From assembly GCA_038230775.1 (NCBI GenBank), contig JBBRMQ010000267.1:1-5383 (forward strand): a stretch of DNA of 5,383 bases, written 5' to 3'. Source of the DNA: JBBRMQ01 sp038230775. GTDB taxonomy: Bacteria; Acidobacteriota; Thermoanaerobaculia; Gp7-AA8. Below are positions 1 to 5,088 of the stretch, in pieces. Position 1 is the stretch's first letter. Each line of letters begins with the position of its first letter. A program made the position numbers and the translations under genes. Under the pieces are notes generated by a model. It did not search any database. It was given only the letters and a program-made list of their open reading frames with translations, and was not told the origin of the DNA.

Positions 1-101
1 CACGCGCCCTCGGAATCGACGTAGCGTTTCAGGCCACGTAACAGCGTCGACAATCCGGTGCCGCCACCGATTGCGACGATGTTCAGGCCGTGATGGCGCA
101 T
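1..101 (-). CDS. yvcK: YvcK/CofD-like protein (gluconeogenesis factor family), N-terminal fragment
   Basis: Only the first 33 codons are present; the gene runs off the left edge of the window. The ATG is at 101-99. The translation begins MRHHGLNIVAIGGGTGLSTL and continues LRGLKRYVDSEGA. The glycine-rich IGGGTGL...LLRGLK segment (about residues 11-24) is the nucleotide-binding start typical of YvcK/UPF0052 proteins, and differs from true CofD (F420 synthesis), which usually starts AGGVGGARF. YvcK proteins are cytoplasmic, bind UDP-sugars, and in Bacillus and mycobacteria are needed for growth on gluconeogenic carbon and for normal cell-wall synthesis. Those roles come from the family and cannot be shown by this fragment. 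A weak ribosome-binding sequence (AAGAGA) lies 7 bases upstream of the ATG. The gene follows mglA after a 115-base gap holding an inverted repeat, so it could be read through from mglBA or have its own promoter. Confidence 0.85.
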   Translation of the reverse strand, partial: MRHHGLNIVAIGGGTGLSTLLRGLKRYVDSEGA

Positions 102-119
102 GTTGGTCTCTTACAGTTT

Positions 120-203
120 ATCCCGAGCGCAGCGAGGGATCCCCCGCCGATCAAACGTGTACTCAATCGCAGGAGATCCCTCGCCGTCTACGCGGCTCGG
201 GAT
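120..203. repeat. Imperfect inverted repeat (REP/MITE-like intergenic palindrome)
   Basis: The left arm ATCCCGAGC (120-128) is the exact reverse complement of 195-203. A second block, GCGAGGGATC (132-141), is the exact reverse complement of 175-184. The two stems are separated by an asymmetric internal loop (3 bases on the left, 10 on the right) and close on a 33-base loop. The family core, (A)TCCCGAGCGCAGCGAGGGATC, is one I recall as a frequent intergenic palindrome in Acidobacteriota and similar genomes; I cannot count copies here. It fills the gap between mglA and yvcK. Neither stem is followed by a T-run on the minus strand, so it does not look like an ordinary intrinsic terminator. Confidence 0.75.
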
Positions 204-219
204 GACATCTGCGATGTCA
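203..219 (-). other. Short perfect hairpin containing the mglA stop codon
   Basis: The minus strand reads TGACATC-GCA-GATGTCA: a perfect 7-bp stem with a 3-base loop. The first TGA is the mglA stop codon, and the last bases run into the right arm of the neighbouring inverted repeat. It could be a weak 3'-end structure that protects or pauses the mglBA transcript. There is no downstream T-tract, so a terminator role is not supported. It may simply be the outer edge of the repeat. Confidence 0.4.
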
Positions 220-801
220 CTTCTTCTTGAGCTCCGTCAGGACCAGCTTGGCGACGGACTTGAGGGTGTCGAATACACCGGTACCGTTCATGGCGACGGC
301 TTCGAACGTCGGCTCGCCCTTGAGGTTGATGCGAGCGTACATCTGGTCCATCGGCATCGCGGTCGGCAGATCGCGCTTGTTGTACTGGACGACGTAGGGA
401 ATCGTCTTGAGGTCGTATCCCTGCTCTTTGAGGTTCTTGTCGAGGTTTGCGAGCGACTCGACGTTGGCTTCCATGCGCGCGTCCTGCGAGTCGGCCACGA
501 AGACGACGCCGTCGACGCCTTTCAGAATCAGCTTGCGCGACGCATCATAAAAAACCTGGCCGGGAACGGTATAGAGATGAAAGCGCGTCTTGAATCCGCG
601 GACCTGACCGAGGTCGAGCGGGAGGAAGTCGAAGAAGAGGGTGCGATCGGTCTCGGTGGCGAGCGAGATCAGCTTGCCTTTGGCCTGCGGATTGGTCTTG
701 TCATAGATCCACTGCAGGTTCGTGGTCTTGCCGCACAGACCGGGACCGTAGTAAACGATCTTGCAGTTGATCTCGCGCGCGGCGTAATTAATGAACGTCA
801 T
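217..801 (-). CDS. mglA: MglA, Ras-like small GTPase controlling cell polarity
   Basis: This 194-residue protein matches Myxococcus MglA almost end to end in length and sequence. Visible motifs are the P-loop GPGLCGKTT (residues 19-27), the switch I region with TETDRT (49-54, including the Arg53 position that acts as an intrinsic arginine finger in MglA), the atypical G3 motif TVPGQ (78-82, Thr where most Ras proteins have Asp, Gln82 retained), and NKRD (141-144) for guanine recognition. In Myxococcus, GTP-bound MglA sits at the leading pole and drives type IV pilus and gliding motility; whether this host moves cannot be told from the window. The ATG overlaps the mglB stop as ATGA (798-801) and has no Shine-Dalgarno sequence, which points to translational coupling. 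The gene ends in the lysine-rich ELKKK, as in the family. Family assignment is nearly certain; the cellular role is inferred. Confidence 0.97.
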   Translation of the reverse strand: MTFINYAAREINCKIVYYGPGLCGKTTNLQWIYDKTNPQAKGKLISLATETDRTLFFDFLPLDLGQVRGFKTRFHLYTVPGQVFYDASRKLILKGVDGVVFVADSQDARMEANVESLANLDKNLKEQGYDLKTIPYVVQYNKRDLPTAMPMDQMYARINLKGEPTFEAVAMNGTGVFDTLKSVAKLVLTELKKK

Positions 802-1298
802 TCGCTGAACAGGCTGTCGATGTCTTCGTCCGTGATCTCAGCGAAGGGCGAGTCGAAGCGGTTCGCGAGGTTGCCGCGATCCGCTTCCGACTTCCTCAGC
901 AGTTCGGCGAATGTCTTCTCGAGCTCCAGCGACGCCTTCTTCACGCGCAGTCGGACGAGACCGAGAGAGGAGCGTTCGTCGAAGATGACGACGAGGATGA
1001 CGCGCTGGGCGACGAGCGAGATGTGGATGTTGTCGCGCTCGCCCTCGTGGAAAAGGATCGAGAATTCTTTCTCGCCGATGAGCTTCGCCAGGCCGTCGGT
1101 GGCTGCAACGTTGCCCGCCGTGAGCGAGGCCAGAGATGTGGCGTCGACGCCTTTCATGTCTCCATGAGCGGCGATCTGCTGGCCGTTCTTGTCGACCAGG
1201 AAGACGATTTTCGAGTTGGAGTCGACCTGCAGACGCTGGAGAATTTCCTTGATCTGAAGGTACTCCTCCTCGTACATCACGAGATCAGGAGACGCCAT
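798..1298 (-). CDS. mglB: MglB, Roadblock/LC7-domain GTPase-activating partner of MglA
   Basis: This 166-residue Roadblock/LC7 protein closely resembles Myxococcus MglB (about 159 residues). Recognisable blocks are LVMYEEEY (6-13), FLVDKNGQ (33-40), the helix TSLASLTAGNVAAT (54-67), LAKLIGE (70-76), FHEGE (83-87), the strand VILVVIFDERSSLGLVRLR (100-118), and the acidic C-terminal tail SPFAEITDEDIDSLFSE (150-166). In Myxococcus, MglB dimers stimulate GTP hydrolysis by MglA, act in nucleotide exchange through the C-terminal helix, and mark the rear pole. The start at 1298 reproduces the family's short leader before LVMYEEE. No Shine-Dalgarno sequence lies just upstream, so initiation may rely on an unstructured leader. 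mglB is the first gene of a two-gene unit with mglA, and a palindrome-covered promoter candidate sits 37-51 bases upstream. Confidence 0.96.
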   Translation of the reverse strand: MASPDLVMYEEEYLQIKEILQRLQVDSNSKIVFLVDKNGQQIAAHGDMKGVDATSLASLTAGNVAATDGLAKLIGEKEFSILFHEGERDNIHISLVAQRVILVVIFDERSSLGLVRLRVKKASLELEKTFAELLRKSEADRGNLANRFDSPFAEITDEDIDSLFSE

Positions 1299-1334
1299 GA
1301 ATGTTCACTGTTGACCCGCTCAGCGGAGGCCTCA

Positions 1335-1349
1335 TGTATAGCATATACA
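1335..1349 (-). promoter_or_regulatory. Candidate extended -10 promoter and operator palindrome upstream of mglB
   Basis: The minus strand reads TGTATA-TGC-TATACA, a perfect 6-bp inverted repeat with a 3-base spacer. Its second half forms an extended -10-like sequence, TGCTATACA (TGn plus TATACA), which would place a transcription start near 1328 and give mglB a leader of about 30 bases. An alternative pairing is TATATG with TTTAGT 16 bases upstream. No good -35 hexamer accompanies the extended -10. The perfect dyad over the promoter is what a dimeric helix-turn-helix regulator would bind, but no such regulator is encoded here, so the operator role is inference. Confidence 0.45.
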
Positions 1350-1372
1350 GAGGGATAAGCTGTACTAAATTG

Positions 1373-1387
1373 GACCCGGCGAGGGTC
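1373..1387 (-). terminator. Weak hairpin at the end of the propeller-like gene
   Basis: On the minus strand GACCC-TCGCC-GGGTC forms a 5-bp stem that includes part of the stop codon of the upstream gene. It is followed by CAATTTAGT rather than a real T-run. It could give partial termination before the mglB promoter region. The short stem and poor tail keep confidence low. Confidence 0.22.
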
Positions 1388-2396
1388 AGCGGGCGGCTGC
1401 CGCGCGGCGGCGGACGGTCGACGCGACGTGGATCGAACCGCGGTCGGCGATAGCAACGAAGGGCCACGTGAGGGCGACGCCGGGCGCGGTGGCGACTACG
1501 TACTCGTGGTCGTCGAAGAGGGCGTAATCGAAGCCACGGGGGATCGTGACGACCGAGCGTATCGATCCGTCGTCGGCAATCACGGCACATTCGCTGACGC
1601 CGGTTACGATCTGTGTGCTTTCGATAACGGCGTGCACGACCAGGAAGTCGTTCCCCGATGACGCGATTGAAAACAGGGCGGGGTACGTTGTCAGACGGCC
1701 ACCGGACACGATCGTGAACGCGGCAGCGCCAAGTGGCGCTCCATTCGTTGCAACAAAGCGTGCCGAGAGGCTCCTTGTAATGTTGAAGGTGTAGTCGTTC
1801 CACGCGATGAGGTAGCGATTTCCCGTCCAGAGCGCCTCAATGGACCCGACGGAAACGTAACCGCCAGGATTCATAAGGGTGTTTTCACCGTAGACGCGTT
1901 GATCGTCCCCGACGATGACATCGAAGACTGCGTTGGAACGGAATGACGAATTGACCTCGACACGACTGAACGCGACGAGGAACGAGAAACCGTCGCTCGC
2001 AACCACCGGTGTGCGTCCGCGAGCGGTAACGATCATCGGTGCGGCGTCGCCTTCGCCATGCGCCGGCGCGATGAACGCCCGTACGGAGCTCGTATCCGCG
2101 TCGTAGACTTCGTCCCACGCTATGAGAAACGCGTCCTTCGAAGCGGCGACGGACAGAGCCGGCGTCTCCACTGGTCGCTCGCGAATCACGAACCGATGCG
2201 GAGCCGGATCAAAGGCGGCACCTGAATCGTCGAACCGTTGCCAGTTCACTCCATCCGGATCGGACCACACCAGCATGATCGTGTGACCAATGGCCGCGAT
2301 CGCCGTTCCATTCGGGTTTCCCGTGTTCGGAGCCAGAGTGATTCGCGGATCAGCGCCTGCGGTTGTGGCGAATAGAATAAGCGCGATGAGTCTCAC
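1386..2396 (-). CDS. Secreted protein with about six beta-propeller-like repeats, function unknown
   Basis: This is a 336-residue protein. The N-terminus MRLIALILFATTAGADP looks like a short Sec signal peptide: a hydrophobic stretch at residues 3-10 and an A-G-A site, giving likely cleavage after residue 15. There is no lipobox cysteine. About six repeats of 48-56 residues follow, each with a hydrophobic strand often ending in an aromatic residue: TIMLVWSD (39-46), AFLIAWDE (89-96), SFLVAFSR (138-145), RYLIAWND (194-201), DFLVVHAV (250-257) and EYVVATAP (298-305). This fits a beta-propeller-like exported protein of the kind abundant in Acidobacteriota and myxobacteria. I see no catalytic motif. 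The tail VRRRAAAAR looks disordered. The start is GTG; AGGGAG lies unusually close before it, and no other start is in frame before the recR stop. Codon use looks less GC-biased than in its neighbours, and hairpin repeats lie upstream, so it may be an insertion between recR and mglB. Confidence 0.8.
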   Translation of the reverse strand: MRLIALILFATTAGADPRITLAPNTGNPNGTAIAAIGHTIMLVWSDPDGVNWQRFDDSGAAFDPAPHRFVIRERPVETPALSVAASKDAFLIAWDEVYDADTSSVRAFIAPAHGEGDAAPMIVTARGRTPVVASDGFSFLVAFSRVEVNSSFRSNAVFDVIVGDDQRVYGENTLMNPGGYVSVGSIEALWTGNRYLIAWNDYTFNITRSLSARFVATNGAPLGAAAFTIVSGGRLTTYPALFSIASSGNDFLVVHAVIESTQIVTGVSECAVIADDGSIRSVVTIPRGFDYALFDDHEYVVATAPGVALTWPFVAIADRGSIHVASTVRRRAAAAR

Positions 2397-2430
2397 GCTC
2401 CCTGATACGGAGCCAAGACTCTCGCTGTCC

Positions 2431-2450
2431 GGCGGGCGAGGTCGCCCGCC
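2431..2450. repeat. Perfect 9-bp palindromic hairpin
   Basis: GGCGGGCGA (2431-2439), a GG spacer, then TCGCCCGCC (2442-2450) form a perfect GC-rich hairpin with a 2-base loop. It lies in the 135-base gap between recR and the propeller-like gene. There is no T-tract on either side, so it is unlikely to be a classic terminator. It resembles short interspersed palindromes I recall from Acidobacteriota-like genomes; copy number cannot be judged from this window. Confidence 0.6.
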
Positions 2451-2486
2451 ACCACACCGGACGTCGATGTCGTGCCTCTGTGTGAG

Positions 2487-2504
2487 GACCGGCTTCAGCC
2501 GGTC
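2487..2504. repeat. Perfect 8-bp palindromic hairpin downstream of recR
   Basis: GACCGGCT (2487-2494), TC, then AGCCGGTC (2497-2504) form a perfect hairpin 27 bases past the recR stop codon. On the minus strand it is followed by CTCACACAG, not a T-run. It could stabilise the 3' end of the dnaX-ybaB-recR message or act as a Rho-dependent pause. It may also pair up with the hairpin at 2431-2450 as one composite element. Confidence 0.55.
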
Positions 2505-2531
2505 ACGACCAGCTTCACCCAGAAGCGCTAG

Positions 2532-3125
2532 CTAGATCTCTCGTCGTCCTTCGAGCGCCTTCGACATCGTGACCTGATCGGCATACTCGAGGTCGCCGCC
2601 CACAGGCAGCCCGAACGCGAGCCGCGTCACGCGCACACCCGAGCTCCGCAACTGCTGCGCGATGTAGAGCGCGGTTGCCTCGCCTTCGACATTCGGGTTC
2701 GTCGCTACGATGACTTCGCGCACAACACCACCCTGCACGCGCTTCACGAGGCCGGCGACATCGATGTCCTGCGGCCCGATTCCCTTGAGCGGCGACAACG
2801 CGCCTAACAGCACGTGAAACAGTCCGCGGAAGTCGCGCGTCGACTCGATCGTCGGAATGTTGAACGCCTCTTCCACCACGCAGATCACCGACGCGTCGCG
2901 CCGCGAGTCCGTGCAGATCGCGCAGGGGTCGACATCCGTCATGTTGTTGCACGTCGAGCAGCGGATGATCTTCTCTTTGACCTCGATGATCGCCGCGGCC
3001 AGCGCCTCCGCCTCGGCCGCCGAGCGTTTGAGGATGTGATACGCGAGACGGGCCGCGGACTTGCCGCCGATGCCGGGAAGCTTCGTGAGCTCGTTGATGA
3101 GGTTCGCGAGTGGCGGAGCGGTCAA
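2532..3125 (-). CDS. recR: Recombination mediator protein RecR
   Basis: This 197-residue protein is the usual length for RecR (E. coli 201). In order it shows the helix-hairpin-helix segment LPGIGGKSAARLAYHIL (16-32), a four-cysteine zinc finger (Cys56, Cys59, Cys68, Cys71), a Toprim domain starting ICVVEE (81-86) and running through FHVLLGALSPLKGIGP (103-118) and ATNPNVEGEATA, then the C-terminal LAFGLPVGGDLEYAD signature. RecR works with RecF or RecO to load RecA onto SSB-covered gaps. The start is a TTG (3125-3123) sharing the four bases TTGA with the ybaB stop, which suggests coupled translation at reduced rate; no strong Shine-Dalgarno sequence or better in-frame start precedes the helix-hairpin-helix. 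One usual Toprim acidic position after VVE (as in E. coli VVESPAD) is Asn89 here. Confidence 0.97.
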   Translation of the reverse strand: MTAPPLANLINELTKLPGIGGKSAARLAYHILKRSAAEAEALAAAIIEVKEKIIRCSTCNNMTDVDPCAICTDSRRDASVICVVEEAFNIPTIESTRDFRGLFHVLLGALSPLKGIGPQDIDVAGLVKRVQGGVVREVIVATNPNVEGEATALYIAQQLRSSGVRVTRLAFGLPVGGDLEYADQVTMSKALEGRREI

Positions 3126-3421
3126 AACAGTCCCGGGATTTTCATCCCGCCGGTCATCGCGCCGAGCTGGCTCTGCATCTCCTCGTCTGCCTTTCGCGCC
3201 GCTTCATTCACGGCCGCCACGACGAGATCCTGCAGCATCTCGACATCGTTCGGATCGACAGCTTCCTTGTCGATCACGATCGACTGCAGCTCCTTGTTCC
3301 CGTTGACGACGGCCTTCACCATCCCGCCGCCCGCGCTGCCCTCGGCGCGCAGCTCGCTCATGCGCTGCTGCATCTGGGCCTGCATCTGCTGCACCTGCTT
3401 CATCATCTGTTTCGGATTCAT
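3122..3421 (-). CDS. ybaB: YbaB/EbfC family nucleoid-associated protein
   Basis: This 99-residue protein has the family's layout: an N-terminal glutamine- and methionine-rich helix (MKQVQQMQAQMQQRM, residues 7-21), a small beta region with GGGMVKAVVNGNKEL (31-45) and IVID (48-51), then the helix MLQDLVVAAVNEAARKADEE (62-81) and a C-terminal MTGGMKIPGLF. Family members form tweezer-like dimers that bind DNA and contribute to nucleoid organisation. The gene lies between dnaX and recR, its standard location in very many bacteria. Its ATG overlaps the dnaX stop as ATGA, but unlike the other overlapping genes here it has a strong Shine-Dalgarno sequence, GAGGAG (3433-3428), six bases before the start, so it can also initiate independently of upstream translation. 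Confidence 0.96.
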   Translation of the reverse strand: MNPKQMMKQVQQMQAQMQQRMSELRAEGSAGGGMVKAVVNGNKELQSIVIDKEAVDPNDVEMLQDLVVAAVNEAARKADEEMQSQLGAMTGGMKIPGLF

Positions 3422-4953
3422 TTCGATCTCCTCGTTTCGACCACTTCGCCGCCGAGGTGTTTTTGAAAGGACTGGAGGACGGGGTCTTCGTTGGCCGCTT
3501 TCTTCGCGGCAGGAACTTCAGTCGGCTTGTTGCTCGCGACCTCGATCGTCACCGGTGCGCCGTAGACATCTTTCGCCACCTCTTCGATCGCCGCGCGCGC
3601 GTCCGTGACGGACTCGGCGTAGAAGCTGTCGGCAAACGTGAAGACGATCCGGCTGCCGTTCTTTCGCATCGTGGTGGCGTTGCTCAGATAGCCGGCAATG
3701 AGCGGCCTGGTTTTCTGTAGCCGGTCGAGCAGCGACTGCACGTCGTCGTCATTGGACGATGCCGGTCTCGCGATCTCTTTCTTCTTCGGGACTGTCGGTG
3801 GCGCGGCGGCTCGCGGTGCGGCGGTGGCGACTTGACCTCCACTCAACGCTTCTTCGACGGCGCGAAGGCGGGGGAACGTCGCTGCTTTCAGAATGGCGAC
3901 TTCGACGGCCAGGCGCTGGTGTTCGGCGCGATTGACGATCTCGTCGTCGCGGATCAGCAGATTCGCGATGCGCAGAATCTCGGAGTAGGAGAAGCCTTTC
4001 GCCGCCGACTCGATCGTGGCCATCTCTTCCGGTGAGGTCGAGATGAGCGACGCGTTCGCACCGCCTGTGATCAGCAGGAGATTGCGGACGAAGTTGAGCA
4101 GGTCGCGATAGAGCATTTTGAAATCGCGCCCGTTCGCTGAGGCATCGTTCAGCGAATCGAGAATGCTCGCGTGATCCCCCTCGGCGATGAGCGTCAGGAG
4201 GCGCGAGAAGAACGACGAGTCGGAGAGGCCGAGGACGGTAGCGACGTCGGCGGCGGTGATGGACCGTCCGCTGAACGCGATGACCTGATCGAGCAGCGAC
4301 AACGAGTCGCGTACGCTGCCCTCGCCACGCCGCGCGATGATCTCGAGCGCGCCGCGATCGGCTTCGATCTTCTCGGACTTGCAGATGATCTGCAGGCGCT
4401 CGATCAGCTCGTCGAGCGTGATCTTGCGCAGCGCGAACTTCTGCACGCGCGAAAGGATGGTCGCCGGCACCTTCTGCATCTCGGTCGTCGCGAACATGAA
4501 CACGACGTGGTCCGGCGGCTCCTCGATCAGCTTGAGCAGTGCGTTCCATGCAGGCGCGCTGAGCATGTGCGCCTCATCGATGATGAAGATGCGGTAACGG
4601 TCGCGGGCCGGCTGGAACTGCGTGACGTCACGCAGCTCGCGCACGTTGTCGACGCCGGTGTATGTCGCCGCGTCGATCTCGCGCACATCCATGTCGATGC
4701 CTTCGGTGATCTCGCGGCAGATCGAGCACTCGTTGTCGGGCTCGGTGGTCGGACCCTTCACGCAATTCAGTGCCTTGGCCAGGATGCGGGCCAGCGTGGT
4801 CTTGCCCACACCGCGAACGCCGGAGAACAAATACGCGTGATGGATACGCTTCTGCTCGATCGCGTTCTGGAGCGTGCGAACGACGGTCTCCTGCCCGATG
4901 ATGTCGTCGAATCGCTGCGGACGATATTTGCGAGCGAGAGCCTGGTAGGACAT
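3418..4953 (-). CDS. dnaX: DNA polymerase III subunit gamma/tau
   Basis: This 511-residue clamp-loader ATPase begins with the hallmark ALARKYRPQRFDDIIGQE (5-22). It has Walker A GVRGVGKTT (45-53), Walker B IFIIDEAHML (122-131, Asp126 and Glu127), sensor 1 FATTE (154-158), an SRV version of the SRC arginine-finger motif (168-170), and sensor 2 near GSVRDSLSLLDQ. The zinc module keeps Cys64, Cys76 and Cys79, but the usual fourth ligand at position 73 is Asp. After the collar domain comes an Ala/Pro-rich linker (roughly 370-405) and a C-terminal domain, so this is a tau-like form shorter than E. coli tau (643). The slippery A AAA AAG heptamer that makes gamma in E. coli is absent; the linker lysines are coded AAG AAG AAA. 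The ATG at 4953 follows the SRP RNA by 35 bases, with no Shine-Dalgarno sequence. It heads the dnaX-ybaB-recR operon. Confidence 0.97.
   Translation of the reverse strand: MSYQALARKYRPQRFDDIIGQETVVRTLQNAIEQKRIHHAYLFSGVRGVGKTTLARILAKALNCVKGPTTEPDNECSICREITEGIDMDVREIDAATYTGVDNVRELRDVTQFQPARDRYRIFIIDEAHMLSAPAWNALLKLIEEPPDHVVFMFATTEMQKVPATILSRVQKFALRKITLDELIERLQIICKSEKIEADRGALEIIARRGEGSVRDSLSLLDQVIAFSGRSITAADVATVLGLSDSSFFSRLLTLIAEGDHASILDSLNDASANGRDFKMLYRDLLNFVRNLLLITGGANASLISTSPEEMATIESAAKGFSYSEILRIANLLIRDDEIVNRAEHQRLAVEVAILKAATFPRLRAVEEALSGGQVATAAPRAAAPPTVPKKKEIARPASSNDDDVQSLLDRLQKTRPLIAGYLSNATTMRKNGSRIVFTFADSFYAESVTDARAAIEEVAKDVYGAPVTIEVASNKPTEVPAAKKAANEDPVLQSFQKHLGGEVVETRRSK
3428..3433 (-). 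promoter_or_regulatory. Strong Shine-Dalgarno site for ybaB inside dnaX
   Basis: GAGGAG on the minus strand lies six bases before the ybaB ATG, within the last codons of dnaX. It is the only strong, well-spaced ribosome-binding site I find in front of any gene in this window, and it confirms the ybaB start. Confidence 0.8.
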
Positions 4954-4961
4954 TGCGGGCG

Positions 4962-4967
4962 AGTATA
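4962..4967 (-). promoter_or_regulatory. Candidate -10 element for dnaX (possible leaderless start)
   Basis: The minus strand carries TATACT at 4967-4962, five of six matches to the TATAAT consensus, just eight bases before the dnaX ATG. A start about seven bases downstream would fall on or next to the A of the ATG, giving a leaderless or near-leaderless mRNA, which agrees with the missing ribosome-binding site. The -35 region (TTCTGA or TCTTCT, inside the SRP RNA 3' flank) is poor, so this is a suggestion only. Confidence 0.35.
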
Positions 4968-4988
4968 TGTGCGGTGACCCGTTCAGAA

Positions 4989-5088
4989 GAGCCCAGGCCG
5001 GACTGTGTCACGCAGGAGATGCACCTTATCGCTGCTTCCTTCCGGACCTGACGAGGTTCGGTGCGCCTGCTGCACAGGACCCGGGCTC
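4989..5088 (-). ncRNA. ffs: Signal recognition particle RNA, small bacterial (4.5S) type
   Basis: The minus strand contains the conserved SRP domain IV sequence GGTCCGGAAGGAAGCAGC (5048-5031), with a GGAA tetraloop at 5043-5040 and the asymmetric internal loop that binds Ffh. Flanking arms pair in order as a long hairpin: GAGCCC with GGGCTC (5088-5083 and 4994-4989), CTGTG with CACAG, GCAGG with CCTGC, and GCACC with GGTGC near the apical domain. The length of about 100 bases and lack of an Alu domain mark the short bacterial form. An extra perfect 7-bp pairing, ACCCGTT (5100-5094) with AACGGGT (4983-4977), could extend the helix to 124 bases as a precursor stem. The RNA with Ffh targets nascent membrane and exported proteins to FtsY. 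Placement just upstream of dnaX is seen in several phyla. No T-tract terminator follows, so processing from a longer transcript is likely. Confidence 0.95.

Noticed and set aside
100..1167. Long open frame (355 codons) on the plus strand, antisense to mglA and mglB
   Set aside because: It lies opposite two clearly conserved genes, its first part translates the inverted repeat, and the product has no family-like pattern. It is a by-product of G/C-rich third positions on the other strand.
1316..1326. CCGCT-C-AGCGG mini-palindrome in the mglB leader
   Set aside because: A single-base loop cannot form a hairpin of this size as drawn, and such short dyads are common in GC-rich DNA.
2397..2534. 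recR and the propeller-like gene are in the same frame with no stop between the recR TAG and the GTG, hinting at readthrough fusion
   Set aside because: RecR ends at its normal C-terminus, and the downstream protein begins with a good signal peptide; the intervening codons translate repeat sequence. Chance is the simpler explanation.
2814..3608. 264-codon plus-strand frame across recR, ybaB and dnaX
   Set aside because: It spans three genes antisense and has low-complexity composition in places; I see no independent evidence of coding.
3760..3800. Programmed frameshift site for a short gamma form of DnaX
   Set aside because: The linker lysines read AAG AAG AAA GAG; there is no A AAA AAG heptamer or long A-tract, so the E. 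coli and Thermus mechanisms are not supported.
3749..4549. 266-codon minus-strand frame inside dnaX in another register
   Set aside because: It is arginine-rich and typical of a shifted reading of a GC-rich gene; the dnaX frame is intact and full of conserved motifs.
4171..4977. 268-codon plus-strand frame antisense to dnaX
   Set aside because: It is fully opposite a conserved dnaX, with no ribosome site or recognisable domains, and is explained by codon bias.
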